A DNA stretch of 64,000 nucleotides from Verrucomicrobiota bacterium. Lineage in GTDB: Bacteria > Verrucomicrobiota > Verrucomicrobiia > Opitutales > UBA953. A program made the translations under genes and the position numbers. The stretch lies in the NCBI GenBank assembly GCA_030830965.1, contig JAURLX010000011.1, forward strand, positions 1-64,000, given 5' to 3'. Below are positions 1 through 15,000 of this stretch, piece by piece. Below the pieces are notes generated by a model that was not told the origin of the DNA, did not search any database, and saw only the letters and a program-made list of their open reading frames with translations. Within the stretch, counting starts at the first letter, position 1. Every line of letters begins with the position of its first letter.

Positions 1-3000
1 CCGAAGAAGCTATCTCCGAAGGTTCCGCTGACCGTCAGGGTCTTGCCCGTGGCGACGTTGAAGCTGCCGAGGGTCGTGGAATTGATGAAATCGTACCCGA
101 CGGTGAGGTCGCGGGCCGAGATCACGGCGTCGTCGGTGACATTCACGACGTCGTTGAATCCGAAGCCGCCGACGAAGGGGTTGCCGTTATCACCCCCGCT
201 GAGCAGGCCGCCATTGAGGGTGAGCACGCCGAACTGGGCGGAGATGTAATCTTCGATATGTAGACGGCCGCCGTTGACCGTCACCGGGACGAAGGGGTAG
301 TTGCTGCCGTCACCGAGGGTATTATCGCCGACGAAGTCGATGCGTCCGCCCATGGCCACGGTGATGAGGGCCGACTGCTCGAGCACGCCGCCTCCGTTCA
401 GCCGAAGGAGTCCGGAGTTGACGATGACGTCTCCAGAGAAGGTGGAGTTCGACGCCGACAGGGTGGTGGAGCCGAGGCCGTCCTGGGAGATCGTCCCGGT
501 GCCGTCGAACGGCGAGCTGATGTCGAGTCCGGAGCCGGGGTTCGCGGCATCGTAGGCATCCGAACGGGCGAAGCTGAGGACCGCGCCTTCGGCGATGGTG
601 ATCGCTGCGGCGGTACCGAGGCTGCCCGACGTGGCGGAGGCCCCGCCTGCGCCGATCTGGAGCGTGCCGGCCTGGATGTCCACCGTGCCGGCGAAGCTGG
701 TGCTGTCGCCGGTCAGGACGGCGGTGCCGGACTGCTGCTTGAGCAGCGCGCCGGACCCTTCGATCAGATTGGCGAACGTGAACGTGTCGGTGCGGGCGAG
801 CCGCAGCTCCGAGCTGAATCCTCCGAGCGCCACCCCTCCGGTGCCGAGCAGACCCGAGTCGGCGAGGATCAAGGCGCCTTCTAGGATGTTCGTGAGGCCC
901 ACGTTGATCTGGGCGGAGCGGAGGGTCAGGGAGCCCGCGCCCATTTTCACGAGGCTGAGGGAGCTGTCGGGGTTGAGGACGCTGCCCGCGTTGTCGGCCA
1001 GGACGCCGGAGAAGTCGACGTCCGCGAGGGAGCCGACCGCGAGCTCGACCGAGCTGTTGGCGGAGTTGGTGATGAAGCCGGTGCCAGCCACCGCATCCAG
1101 GGCGAGTCCGAATCCGTTGAGGTCGTAGCCGGAGCCGGCGCCGACGGTCAGCAGCGTTTCAGCGGCCAAGGCGTTGGAGGAGAGCTGCCGGATGACGCCT
1201 CCCGTCACGCTCACGCCGCCTCCACCGAGACTGAATGATCCCGTTCCGCCGATGACCAGGGTGCCGGCGCCCGCCTTGATGAAGGCGGTTTCACCGGCCG
1301 CGACGAGGGAGGTCACCTGACCGGAGAGCGTCGCGGTGACCGCGGGGCTTTCGACCGTGATCGTGCGGGTCGAGCCGCCGAGACTGATCGTGCCCGCGAG
1401 GGTGAGCGAGGCGCCGGCGTTGCGGCCGCCGAAGGCGAAGTTCCCGAGGACGTCGACGGCGTTGTGGATGGTGCGCGCGGTGTTGTCCGAGAAGATGGAC
1501 GTTCCGTCGTAGATGGAGAGCGTGCCGGTGCCGAGCGGGCCCTTGGTGACGCCGCCGCTGCCGTCGGGCGTCGAGTTGTTGCCGAACATCAGCGAGCCCG
1601 CGGTGAGCTGGAAGCCGACGCTGAAGTCGCTGTCCGCCGAGCTGAGGCCGAGCACGCCGGCCCCCGTCTTGGAGAGCGAGAGCATGTTGGCGTTCTGTCC
1701 GATCGGGGCCGAGATCATGAGACCGACCGGAGCCAGACCATCGTTGATGAGGATCTGGGGGTTGGGGTCGGAGAACTCGAGGCGGGTGCGCGCCGCGTCA
1801 CCGGTGTAGATGAAGGGCACGGAGGCCGAGTCGTTGTTGGTCGAGGTGACCGGCGTCGAGGAGGCGAGCACGACCTTGAAGAAGGCCGCCACGTCGTTGG
1901 GGTTGCCCAGGTAGAAGTCCGGGTTGCCGCTGCCGCCTTCGCTGTTGAAGGTGACGCTGTTGAGCGTCTCGACGATGTCGGTGCCGGCGACGAGGGTCCG
2001 GTCGCTGTAGAGGAACCGAGAGCGGTTGTTGAAGACGACGTCGGTGGTCGGGTCGAGCTGCTGGAGCGCGGTACCGGCGTTGACCGTCGAGTTGCCGCCG
2101 AGGTAGAGGCCGCCGGCCGGGATGGACAGGAAGCCGTTGGTCGCCGAGAGGTTGAGCGTGCCGGCGTTGAGGTAGGTGCCGCCGGAGTAGTCGTTGCTGG
2201 CGAACTTAGGCGCGAGGGTGAGCGCCGCCCCGCCCGACTTGATCAGCGCCATGGCGCCGGTGATCCTGGGCTGGACGGTGAGCGTGTTCTGGTTGGTGAA
2301 GAGGTAGAGGTCTCCGCCGGTCGTGGTGAAGAAGTTGCTCGCGTCCGTCGCGGCCACCGTGGCCGAGTAGTTGGCGTTGGTGACGACGCCCAGCCCGAGG
2401 GTGACGTTGGCCCCCGCGGCGAGCGTGAGGGTGTAGTTGGCGCCGCCGCCGAGACGCCAGGAGTAGGCGGCCTTGGCCCCGGAGAGCGTGCGGTTCGTGC
2501 CGCCGTCCGAGTAATTGCCCGTCGCGACCGTGGAAGCGGAGACGTCGGTCCCCGTGTAGGCGGGGCCGGAGAAGGACCCGCTGGAGAAGCCGAGCTGGAT
2601 GACGCCGAAGCGGCTGTCGTAGGAGGCGAACGAGGAACCGTCCGCGACCGCCCATCCGCCGATCAGGTTGTTCGTGAGGTTGGTCGCGCGGAGCGTGCCG
2701 GTGGTGGTGGTGCCGGTCGCGTTGGCGCTGATCTTGAACTGCGTCGCGGAGACGATGGCGGTGATGGTGGCGTTGGCCGGGATGTTGGTGCCCGAGACCG
2801 GCAGGCCCACGGACAGGCCCGCGGTGCTGTCGACGGTGACGAAGCTGTTGGCGTTGGTGGTACGGACGCCGGTGAAGTTGAAGTTGGCCGGACCCGTGGC
2901 CCCGTTGATCTGGTTGATGTAGACGTAGCTGCTGCCCAGCAGACTCTGGTTGCCCAGGGTGCCGTAGCCGCCCGAGTTGAGCTGGGACCATCCCGAGATG

Positions 3001-6000
3001 CTCATGCTCTGGTGTCCGCCGGCGGTCAGCACGAGGTTGTCGACGGTGATCACGTTCGTGCTGCCCATGTTGATCGCGGGGCGCGAGGTGATGACGGCGT
3101 TGCCGTAGTCGGCGGTGAGGGTGTTGACCGTGACGGAGATATCGGAGGAGCCAGAACCGTCCACGCGCAGTTCGCCGCCGCGGAGGGTGATGGGCACGGT
3201 GGGCGCGATGCGCTGGAAGTTCTCGACCGGGTTGAAGCCGAAGTTGTCCAGCAGGAGGGTGCCGTTGTTGACGGAGATTCCCGACGTCCCGGTCAGCGCG
3301 CCGCCGTCGCGGAGCTGGAGGGTGCCGCCGCGGATGACGGTCTGGCCCGTGTAGGAACTGGCGCCGGTCAGCAGCGTCGTCGTGTTGCCCGCGCGGACGA
3401 GGTTGATCTTGCCCGTGATGTCCCCGACGTAGGCGCTGTTGCCGATGGTCGTGAGGTTGACGAAGGAGGCGCCGCTGTTGGTGATGGTGCCGGCGTTGCC
3501 CCGCTCGGTGGAGGAGCGGATCTCGTTGAACGTCTGGGGCTGGTTCTTCAGGTCGACGATGGCGTTGTCTCCCTCGACGCGGATGCTGCTGGCGAGGGCT
3601 CCGCCCGCCCTGGCGAGCACGGCGATGGTGTTGGCCTGGCCGGAGTCGAGGTTGAGCCTACCGCCGTTGACGGTGAGGACGCTGTTGTTGAGGTTGGTGA
3701 GTCCGCGGATGTTGAGCACGCCGTCTCCCGCCTTCACGAAGCCGGTCTGGCTGATGCCGAGCGTGGTGTCCTGGCTGAGGTTGAGGGTGGCGCCAAGGAG
3801 CACGTGCGCCCAGATGATGGTGTTGTCACCCGAGGTGAGCGAACCCACGCCGATGTCGGCGGTGCCGGACTTCACGAGGATGCCGTTGGCGCCATAGAGC
3901 TGCTGGGTAAGCAGGCGGCCGCCGGGACCGAAGGACCCGAAGGCGTCGCCGAGGCCCGAGGTGAGCGAGGCCGTGCCCGAGAAGGTGAGGGTGTTGGCGA
4001 CGGTGTCGGCCAGCAGCGACTGGGCCGTGCCGAGCACGCCTGCGTTCTCGCCCTGGGCCCAGGCGCCCACGTTGTCGCCGAGCGCGCCGCGGGGCGTCAG
4101 GTTGAGTTCGGAGTCGTCCAGGGCGCGCCAGTAGTTGGAGACGGTGGCCGAGGTCTGTCCGGGGGCGATGCTGGTGCCACCCGAGAGGGTGATGGTGGAG
4201 TTGACGGAGTCGATCGAGGCCACGGTCCAGTTGCCGGCGAAGCCGGTGCCGGTGACGCGGGCGCCCACGGCGATGCCGTCCACGCTGGGCACGGCGATGA
4301 CAGGGTCGTTGTTGGCGGTATTGATGCCGGAGAGCACCATGTTGTCCCTGACCAGGAAGCCGGTGCCGCGGCCGCTGGTCGACGCGTCGGCGAGGATGTC
4401 GCCGCGGACGGACATGTTAGTCGAGCCGTTGTAACCGGCGCCCTGCTGGGTATTGTGGTAGAAGTTGACGGTGCCGATCTGAAGGTTCGCGATGCCCGCG
4501 CCCGAGGCGTTGCCGGTGATACCCGTGATGAGGAACGAACCGTCGCTCTGTCCGCTGACGATGTTTCCGACGTCGAGCAGCAGCTTCGTTCCAGCCACCG
4601 GGGCCAGCTCGATGCGACCTCCGCCGTAGCGGAAGGTCAGGGTCGAGAGGCGTTCGGAGACGTTCGCCAGACCGGAGCCGCCGATGATGAGGCGACCGCC
4701 GCGGCTCTCGAAGGTGCCCGCCGTGGCGAGGCCGAGCCGGTTGTCCACGGCCTGGGCCGCGTTGTCCAGCTCGAGGATGGTACCGTCGTCCGTCCGCATG
4801 TAGTTGGAGGCAGCGCTCGAGGGGGACTGGAAGGCCCGGCCGGCGCCCGTGTAGAGCACGCGTCCGTCCTCGACGTAGATTCCGGTCCAGGAGCCGTCCG
4901 CATCCTGCGCGGAATCCAGGGTCAGGGTCCCGTCGCCGACCTTGCGGAGCAGGTTGAGGTAGGCCGCGTCGTTGTATCCGACGAAGCGTCCGGAGAACGT
5001 GGAGTTGGAGCCGTTGAAGCCGACGTAGAGGTCGGCGGTGTTGTAGGAGCTGAAGATGTCGCCGGAGCCCGAGAGCGAACCCCAGGCGGTGGTCTGTCCC
5101 GCCACGTCGTAGCGGGCGCCGTCGGCGATGGTGAGGTCGGAGAACCGGGAACCGGCCCAGCCGACCGCCGCACGCACGCCGCCCTCGGCGATGACGAAGT
5201 CGCCGGTGAAGACGCCCTGCGCGTTGAGCTGGAGCACGCCGTCGCCGGTCTTGGTGATGGTGCCGGAGGTGTCCACGATCGACTGCATCTGCAGGCCGGC
5301 GCGGAGCGGGTCGACGTCGGTGAAGCCGTTCACGTCGATGGCCTGCACGTCGATGGTTCCGCCCGCGGAGCCGAAGCTCACACGGCCCTCGATCAGGCTG
5401 ATGGTTCCGACGTTGGCGGACGTGGCGATGATGCCGCCGGCGCCGATGGTCAGCACGCCTCGCGAGGCCTCCCCGGTCGCGCTCGCCGTGGAGTAGGTGC
5501 GCACCGTCGGGTTGCCCGACGAGCCCACGTTCTCGAGGATCAGCCCGTACTGGGTGTTGTCGGCCCAGTAGTTCATGGAGCCCGAGCCGGCGATCGTGAC
5601 GAAGTTGGAGGCGGCCACCTGGCCCGCCTCGTAGGAGTAGACGTTCGCGCCGGCGATCACGAGGCCGTTGGCCGGATCGGCCGCCGCGGGGATGTTGGAT
5701 CCCACCTCGATGTTGATCTGCCCCTGATTGACGAAGGTGCCGCCCGAGTAGGAGTTGAGTCCGGCGAGCCGGAGGACGCCGTTGCCCGACTTGTTCAGCG
5801 CGACGGGCGCGCCGTTGTCGACGATCGAGCTGTAGATCCTCTGGATCCGGTTCGTGCCGCCGGAGTGCTGGTTGTAGACGAAGAGCTCGCCCTCGCCCGC
5901 GGTGATCGAACCGACCGACGGGGCGCTGCCGATGAACTGGTTCCTCGTGTCCGTGGCCAGGTACATCAGCAGGCCGCCGGTGGTGAGCGTCAGCTTCTGG

Positions 6001-9000
6001 CCCGCGGCGATGTCCACGGTGTTGGAGGCGTTGCCCAGCCTGAGGCTGTTCACGACCGTGTCCTGCGCCACGGAGACCGATCCGGTGACGGCGGAGTTGA
6101 GGCTGATGTTGTCCGTTGAGGCCGAGAGGGCCAGGGTGTTGCTCGCCGAGGTGAGGTTGGAGTACGTCGCGAAGCCGTCCGCGCCGAGGGCCCCGATGCC
6201 GAGCCCGGGGATGCTCGAAGCCCAGTCGGCCGAATTGACGACGGCCCAGCCGCCGATGATCCCGTTCGTGAGGCCGGCTCCGATGTCGGCCGGGACGGTC
6301 ATGTCCTGGCCGTTGATGGCCTGGACCACGATGCGGGTCGAGGTGCCGTTGATGCCGAGCACCTGCTGGTTGCCGTAGAAGTTGACGGTTCCGCCGCCGA
6401 CCTGGCGGTTGAGTCCGGAGAGGGTGAGGACGGCCGAACTGCCCGCCACGCCCGAACCGGTCGTGGAGATGGTCGAGTTGGACGCGACGAGCGTGACGAC
6501 GCCCACGGTCTCCCGGGTGGCGGCCTGCTGCTTGCCACGGAGCTCGAGGAGACCGCCCGACATCGAGATCGGGGCGGAGTCCGGCAGACGATCCGAGAGG
6601 ACCTTCTGCTGGTTGTTCTCGAGGTACAGGTTGGCGTAGTTGATCTCGATCGAGGAGGTCTGGGTGAACGCCCCGTTGTCCAGCAGCAGGAGGTTGCCGC
6701 CGTTGATGACGGTGCCCCCGGTGTAGGTGTGCTGCGCGAAAAGGTACAGGTTGTTGGTGCCGGAGCGCGTGAAGCTGACGGGGCCCTGGATGGAGCCGGC
6801 CCAGTTGCGTCCGCTGTTGTCGCTGTTGACGATGAAGTGCGCGTTGCCGCCGGTGCTGGTGACGACGGTGTTGCCGGCGTCATAGTCCTGGTCCGCGAAC
6901 ACGCCGTAGAAGAACTGGGAGCCCCCGTTGAGGTCGAGGGTGCCGCCCACCAGGGCCGCGTAGTTGTTGGCCAGGATGGTGTTCTTCTGCCCGGCCCCGA
7001 GCACCACGGTGCCTTCGTTGAGGACGAACTGGCCGCTCAGCGAGCTGGCGGAGTAGCCGGAGAGTCCGGCCACCGCGAGCGTCGGCGGGTTCATGTAGAG
7101 CGTGCCCGCGCCGGCCTTGACGAAGGAAATGTTCCCGTTGGAGATGCCGTTGCCGCCCGCCAGCGAGGTGTTGAGGGTCAGCGTGGCGGTGCCGACGGTC
7201 CAGACGTTGAGGGGAGGCAGGTCGCGGATCTGGTTGATCACGCCGCCGGAGATGACCGAGTCGCTTCCATCGAGCACCAGCAGGCCGCCCGAATGGAGGC
7301 TGAGCTGGGCGCCGTCGCCCATCGTGATGCCGGCGTCCGCGTCCAGGGTGAGCGAGATCGGACGGACCGAGGCGGTCATCGCGCGCTGGCCGGCAGTGTC
7401 GAGCCGGATATTGCGGTTCGAGGAGTTGGTGATGCCCGTGCCGGACGTGATGCTGGCCGGGTTGGACAGGTATTCGGCCGCCGAGAGGGGCCGGATGATC
7501 CGGTCGCCGGAACTGACGCTGCCGCCGCTATTGAAATTGTCCGAGGTGGCGAACGATTCGCCCAGGCCCGTGAGGGTGGTGGACACGAGCGCCCAGGGCA
7601 GGATGGCCTTGTTGTTGGTGCCGGTGGTGCCGGCGTTGTTGGTCGGCGTGGTCGCCGTGAGGTTGGTCACCACGCCCGCGTAGCGGTTGCCGCCCGCGAA
7701 GACGACGTTGGTCGCGCCAGGGTCGAGCGAGATGCCGAAGACGTCGCCGCGGAAGAGGACGGAGGTGCCCGCGTTGCCGGTGTTCTTCTGGCTGTTGGTG
7801 AGGTTGTCCGGGGCGGTTCCGAAGACCAGGGTCACCTTGCCGAAACCGGCGCCGCCGGGGGCGTTGTTCTCGATGGAGATGACCGAGGAGCCGCGCGCGA
7901 ACACGGGCTTCTGGATGTACTCGACCATCGAGTCGTTGACATTTTCGCTGGAGCGGATGGTCAGCACGCCGCCGCGGAAGCCGACGTCGTAGTCGTTGGA
8001 GGCGGAGGTCCCGAGACGTCCGTTGGCGGTGGTGTGTCCGGCGCCGCTGACGGCGATGCTGCGGTCGTCGAGGACGAGGGCGCTGCCCTGGTCGATGTAG
8101 ATCGGGGCGCCCCAGGTGCCCGCCTCGTCGAGGAGCATGGTGCCTCCCTTGAGGTGCGTCCACTGTCCGGAGGTCACGCGCACCGAGAAGTTGTCGTTCT
8201 TGACGTTGAGGGTACCGCCGCCGAACAGGCGCACGGAGTAGAATCCGGTCGCGCCCGAGCCGAAGGTGAAGCCGCTGGCCCCGGAGACGACCATCGTCCC
8301 CTCGACATTGAGCCCGAGGGCCCGGTTGGTGGTGGAGTCGAAGATGCCGCCGGTGAGGTTCAGCGTGCTGCCGGCCCGGACGCCGATGGAGGCGTCGTAG
8401 ACGAGCGTGACGAGCCCGCTGACGGTGTTGGAACCGGAGACGGAGGAGAGCTGGCCGCCGAAGTCGATGCCGCCGTAGAAGATGTTGTTGATCCCCTGCA
8501 GGCTGATGGCGTTGGGGACGGTGACGTTGTTCGCCAGCTCGAGGGCGGCGCCGCGCCAATCCTTGTCGGCGGCGATGATGGGGCCGGAGCCGGCCGCGCC
8601 GTTCGCGGAGAGGCGCACCGTGCCTCCGAGGATGGTGATGCCGCCGGTCCAGCCGGTGTTGTCGGCCGCGAGTTCGAGCACGCCGCCGTAGTTCTTGCCG
8701 AGCTTGGCGCCCGCTCCACCCGCGAGGCTGAACGGGGCGGTGAGGGTGAGGACTTCGCCGATGGCCACCTCGAAGGAGTTGTTGGTCTGCCCGAGCACGA
8801 AGGTCCTGGCCGTGCTGAAGGTGCCGTCGGCGCGGAATCCGACCGCGCTGAGGCCGTCGGCGTTGAGGGTCACGCTGTTGGCGGGGTCGCCGAGAGCCGC
8901 ATCGGAGCGGGCGGCGAGCACGCCGCCCAGGATGTCGATGGTCTGGCCGGCGCCGCCGAAGGTGTTGGCGCCGCGCAGCTCGAGCGTGCCTGGGCCGGAC

Positions 9001-12000
9001 TTGATGAGGCCGTAGGCCCCCGCGCCGTCGTCCACGATGCCCGAGAAGATCAGGCCCGAGTTCTGGACGGTGGAGGAGGCGACGCCCACGGAGAAGTGGG
9101 CGGGGCCGGTCATCGTGATGTCGCCCGTGAACTCGAGGCCGTAGCCGCTGAGGTTGGTGACGCTCATGATGTTCCCCGGGACGGTCAGGTTGACCTTCTG
9201 GAGGATCTTGTTGCGCGCGTAGGGCGCGCTGCCCGAGCGGTTGACGGTGATGGCCGTGTCGCCGGTGAGGATGAGGTCGCCCCCGAGGGCGACCGTCTCG
9301 ACGGTGCCGCGGAGGTTGCCGTCGGCGTTGATGCCGATGCCGCCGTCCACGAGGATGGTGCCCGCATAGTTGCCGACGTTGATCACGCCCAGGCCGGACT
9401 TGTTGATCACGTCGTCGGCCAAGGAGGGCGAGGCATCGCTGATGGCGACCGTCAGGAGCGGATTGAGGATCTGGACATTCCAGACGGACGGGAGCGTCGA
9501 GACGCCGGCGAGCGTGAGCGTCTGGTTGGTCGTCGAGGTGGAGGCGAAGAGCGTGTTGCCGAGGAAGGTGGCGTTGTTGGCCACGGTCCAGGTCCCGGTG
9601 GTGATGAGGCTGGTGCCCCCGGCCATGGTGAGCGATCCGGTGCCCAAGGGGCCGGAGGTGACGACACCGCTGAGGGGGTTGCTGTTCGCGGCGATGGCGA
9701 TCCCGCCCGAGACGACGTTGACGCCCCCGGTGAAGGTGCTGGCTCCGGAGAGCTGGAGGATGCCTTCGCCGGTCTTGGAGATACCGCCGTTCTGGATGAC
9801 GGAGGTGACGGAGAGGGAGGGCTGCAGCGGCGCGACGTTGACGCCGTCGATGACGTGTCCGCCGACATTGAAGGAGGCCGCGGGCTGTCCGCTGAGGTCG
9901 AGGGTGCCGTTGTTGACGCCGGGGATGGAAGCCGGGTTGAGCGAGGACACCGTGACGCCTCCCGTCAGCGTGAGGGTGCCGACAGGGTTGAGCACGGGGG
10001 CGTTGCCACCGACGTTGCGGAGCGTGAGCGAGGTGAGCGAGTTGTCCCCGGCCAGGTTGACCGTGGCGCGTCCGCCGATGGTGAGGTCCTGCGGCGGGAT
10101 GACGCCGCCGAGCTCCTGGGTGAAGATGCCTTCCACGACCTCCAGGCCGCCGGTTCCGAGGACCCCGGTGGGGCCGAGGACCTTGTAGCCGACGTTGACC
10201 ACGGTGCCGCCCGTGTAGGTGTTGGCGCCGTTGAGCCGAAGGACGCTCGTCCCGGTGGTGGTGTCTCCGCCGGTGAGCACCAGGCGGACCGGGCCGGTGG
10301 CGGAGTTGTCCTTGATGACCGCGTCGATCCTGACGGAACGGTTGTCGGTGCCGAAGGGCGAGTGGAAGACGTAGAGGTCGGAGGGCTGGCCGATCGTGCC
10401 GGCGGTGATGAAACCGTCCTGCAGGACGACCAAGGAGTTGCCGTTGTTGGGCGCGATCATCAGGCCGCCGCCGGCCAGACGGAGGGTGTGCCCGTCCAGG
10501 TCGAAGGTGTTGGTCGCGCCGTTGTTGCCGTTCTGGATGTTGAGGGTGTTGACCGCGACGTCGGCGTTGAAGGCGAAGAGGTCGGTCGCGCCCAGCTGGA
10601 TCCGGACGTTATCCGTGACCGCGGGTTCGGAGAGGATGCCGGAACCGGCGTAACCGGACACGCCGGGAGCGCCGAGGGCGGCCACGCCCAGGGGCCCGTA
10701 GGTGGCCCAGTCGCGGTCGACGACCGCCCAGGGGCCGATGATGCCATTGGTGAGGGAGATCCCGCCGTCGACGGTGATCGAAGCGACGTTGTACTGCCCC
10801 TGGCTCGTGCCGCCGTTGAAACGGAGGGTCGCGGCGGAGCCCGCGGGCCGGGTGAAGCTGGCGAGCTGGATGTTGGCGGAGGCGACGTTCCAACCGCCGT
10901 TGTTCGTGTTGATCTGATTGTGGCCCTCGAAGATGGTGGTCGCGCCGAAGCGCTCGGTCACGTCGGTAGTCGGCCGCCCCTCGATCTGGAGCAGGCCGCC
11001 GTACATCGAGACGGGAGCCGTGTCGCTGAAGCGGTCGGCCACGTAATCGAGCGACCCAGTATTGTGGACGGCATCAAGGCGTCCGCGGTAGAGGACGAAC
11101 TCGGAGGTGTTCAGGACGCTGCCACGGTCATAGACGTTGAGATAGCCCATGACGATGGTCTTGCCCGTGTAGGTGTTGGGCTCGGTGAGGGTGAGGGTCC
11201 CGTTGCCGACCTTGGTCAGGCGGATGTCACCCTGGATGTTGCCGTTGAAGGTGTTGTTCGCGGACGTGACGAGATGGGCGGTGGAACCGGCGGAATTGAC
11301 CACGTTGCCGCCGATGGAGCGCGTCTGGGAGCCGACGTCGTTGTTGTAGAGGCCGCCGACGTACTGGACGGAACCGTTGAGGTCCACCGTGGAGCCGGTG
11401 TTGACGCCGAGTCCCACGCCCTGCCAGAGGCTGTTGGTCGCGCCGGAGGCGAGCTTCAGGAGGCCGCCGTTGACGGTGAAGTTGCCGCTGATGAACTGCT
11501 GCGCCTCGATGGACACGGTGCCGGTCAGGGCCTTGGTGAAGCCGTTGTAGCCGGTCATGCCCGACGTGATCGTGAGCGTCTGTCCGGCCTGCACGTGGGC
11601 GATGGCCTCCGCGCCGTAGAAGGACACGACGGGGACGCCGAGCGTGGAGCCCGACCCCGGACTGGAGACGTCCCCGTTAACGAGGATGCCGCCGCTGCTG
11701 ATCGTGAGGGCGGCCGGGATGAGGCCGCCGAGGCCGCCGAGATTGACCGATCCGTTCGTGTTGCTGGTGAGCGTCAGCGAGTTGATCGTCTGGGCGCCGG
11801 TGAGGGAATTCGCCTTGCTGTAGAGGGCCTGGTAGTTGGCCGTGGAGGCCGCGGACAGGATGTTCTGGGCGGACGAGTAGGTGGTGGCGGCCTGGAGCCC
11901 CAGCGCGGAGGTGCTGGTCAGGAAGTAGGTGCCGCCGTCGACGACGCCGCGCGCGATGATCCCGTTGCTCTGCGACGGCTGGGTGGTCGCGAAGGTGATC

Positions 12001-15000
12001 TTGTTGGTGGAGGTCCCGTAAACGCCCGTGAGGTTGACGGTGGCCGCGCCGTTGAGCGGGAGGTCCTTGAAGGTCAGGACGTTGCCGTAGCCGGCCCCGC
12101 CGTCCTGCAGGTCGATGGTGCTCCCGCCGGCGTAGAGGCGCAGGGAACCGGTGGAGACGGTGCTGCTTCCCGCGGAGTTCGGGATGACGGTGAGCGAGCC
12201 ACCGCGGAGGTTCAGGCTGCGGTTGCCGAAGCGGTTGATCGTCTTGGTGACGGAGTCGTCGAGGGTGAGCGAGCCGTCCTGGAAGACGGAGACGTCCCTC
12301 GAGGAGGTGCCGAACGTGCCGGCTCCCAGGAGGGTGGTGTTGCCCTGGTAGATGCGGTAGTCGCTGTCCACGAGCGCGTTCGCCACCGAGATGTTCACCT
12401 GGTTCTGGCCGACTTGGTAGACGTAGTGGTTGCCGATGGAACTGGCCGTGTTGTCGATGGTGCCGGTGAGGTTGATCGTGCCTTCACCGAGCAGGTAGAA
12501 GAACGAGTTGCGGCTCGATCCGCCCGAGGCGTGGCTCAGGCGGATGGCGGCGACCGTCAGTTCGGCCCCGGCGTCGGCGCCGATGCCGAAATACTTGTTG
12601 TTGTTGTCGGAGGGGGTCGGACTTCCGAGCGTGATCGTGCCGGTGACGGAGTTGACCCCGGAGACGGCGCGGATGGCCCCGGCGGAATCGATGCCGGTGA
12701 TGTTGGCCCAGTTGCCAGTGCTGGTGAGGTCGACCGCGTTGGCGATGACCTGGCCGCCGGTCAGCTCGAGGGCGGCGGTCATGCCATTGATGTTGATCTT
12801 GCCGGTGCCGGCCGCGGCGACGTCTCCGAGGCGGAGCGTGCCGGCCGAGACCTTGATCTCGCCGGTCCACCCGGTGTTGGCGGCGTCGAGCACCAGAAGG
12901 CCCGTGCCGAGCTTCATGATGCTGGCGGCGGCCGCCGAGGTGGGCGTGGCGTCGGGTCCGAGCTGGAAGGGCTGCGACAGGGTGGCGGTCTTGCCGGCCA
13001 CGACCTCAATGAGACGATTGTTGGTGGTGCTGGTCAGGCCGATGGTCCGCCCGAAGGTGACGTCGTCGGCGAACCGGATGCCGGCGTTGCCGCCGCTGGC
13101 TCCGATCATGACGCGGTTGGCCGCGTCGCCGAGCTGGGCAGGGTCGGTGATGGACACGAGGCCGCGGGTGACGGTCACGTCGCCCACGAAGTCGTTGCCC
13201 ACGTTGGCCAGTTCCATGACGCCGTTGCCGACCTTGGTCAGGCCGGTGCCAGACACCTTGCCGGTGATCCTGAGTCCGGAAGTCACATTGGGCTGGGATC
13301 CGGCGGAGACGGAGTAGGTCGGGGAGCCGACGAGCGTGACGTCCTGTCCGACAAGCAGGCCGTAGCCGTTGCCGTTGGTGAGCGTCAGGCCGAGGCCGAG
13401 GTTCGTGATGCCGCCCGTGGAGATGTACTTGCTCCGCGCCTGGTTGAGCGGGAGGGTGCCACCGGCCCGATCGACCGTGATATTCGGGATGATGCCGGCA
13501 TCGAAGATGACCTGTCCCGGAAGGGAGATGGTCTGGTTGAGCATCGAGCCGTCGCCGTCGTGGTAGAGGGACACGGCGGCGGAGTTGCCCAGGGCGGTCG
13601 CGTTGAAGTCGCCGGTGTAGCCGGCGGCGTTGAAGACGAGCTTGCCCACGCTGGTGGGGCTGACCTGCATGCTCGTGATCGAGGCTATGTTCGGGATGAC
13701 GCCGAGGAGCGCGACCGTCAGGTAGGGGCTGTCGATCTGGACCGAGGCGGCGCCGTCCGAGAGGCCGGTGACGGCCCCGTTGAGCGTGAGCACGCGATTG
13801 GTGGTGCCGGTGCTGAGGAAGGTGGGGACGCCCTGGAACGTGAAATCATTGCCGACGGTACGCGTGTTGTTGTCGACGAGCACCGTGGTGCCGGCCGCCA
13901 TGGTGACAGGGCCGGCGCCGAGGGGTCCGGAAGCGATGCCGAGGCCGCCCGAATACTGGACGCTGTTGTTTCCGATGACGATTCCGCCTCCGAGCACCGT
14001 GAGACCTCCGGCGAACGTGTTCTGTCCGCTGAGCTGGAGCAGGCCGTCGCCCGTCTTCTTGACGGAGACGCCCACGCCGTGGATCGAGGAGGTGATGTTG
14101 AGGGTGGGGACCTGGTCAGCGTAGACCTTGGTCTGTCCGGGCAGGGTGATGCCGCCGATCGAGAAGGTATTCTCCCCCGTGGCGAGACGGAGGTTGCCGC
14201 CGGCGATCGTGGAGACGATGCGCGCGTTGCTGGAGGTCGCGACGATCGGAGTTAGGCTGGAAAGGTCGAGGAAGCTGCGCGCCCCCACCCCGAGGTAGGA
14301 GAGATTGGAGCCACTGTACTCGCCGCCCGAATTATTGAAGGTCAGGCTGGCCGCACCATTGACGGAGTCGTCGAGGAACGTGAGCCGGGCGGAGCCATTG
14401 AGCACGATGTCGTTGGACGGATCGATGGCGCCGGCCGAGAAGACGTTGACCGCGGTGAAGGCGCTGGTGTAGCCGCCATTGACGGTGAAGCCGCCCGCCG
14501 GGATGGTGACCGTGCCGTCCGCCGGACCGTAGATGTTGACCGTACCCTGATTGATGATGGTCCCGCCGGTGTAGGAGTTGACGGCGGTGAGGTTGAGGAC
14601 GCCGTTGCCCGACTTGACCAGCGTGACCTGATTGCCTGCGCCGTTATCGGCGATGGTGGAATTGATGATCAGATCGCTGACGCCGACCGTGAAGGAGCGT
14701 CCGGTGCCCGTCGCGTTCGAGGCGCGGGACACGGTGATGTCCGTGGCGGAGTCGACCGAGACGACGTAGGTTCCGGCCGGAAGCCCGGTGCCGGAGATGG
14801 ACATGCCCGGCACCATGCCGACGGTCGAGTTGACGACGACGGTCGTGGAACCAAGGGTCGTCACGCCGTTGACGTAGGAACCGCTGCCCAGGGTCTGGCC
14901 AGTCGCGGAGGCGGTGGCGTTGGTGCTGAGGGTGACCTGCGACTCCGAGTCGACGGACACCACGGTGGTGCCTGCGGCGAAGTTGGCATGGGTGAGGGTC

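Noticed and set aside
2206-8559. Arg/His/Gln-rich minus-strand frames (2206-2991, 7528-8559)
   Set aside because: They lie inside the giant gene in another frame and show only low-complexity composition.
1464-14255. Very long plus-strand open frames (1464-6119 and 6729-14255) opposite the giant gene
   Set aside because: Their Val/Glu/Gly/Asp/Arg-rich translations have no domain and are what the complement of a GC-rich Ser/Thr/Gly/Asn repeat gene gives. The minus-strand frame has clear repeats and a signal peptide.
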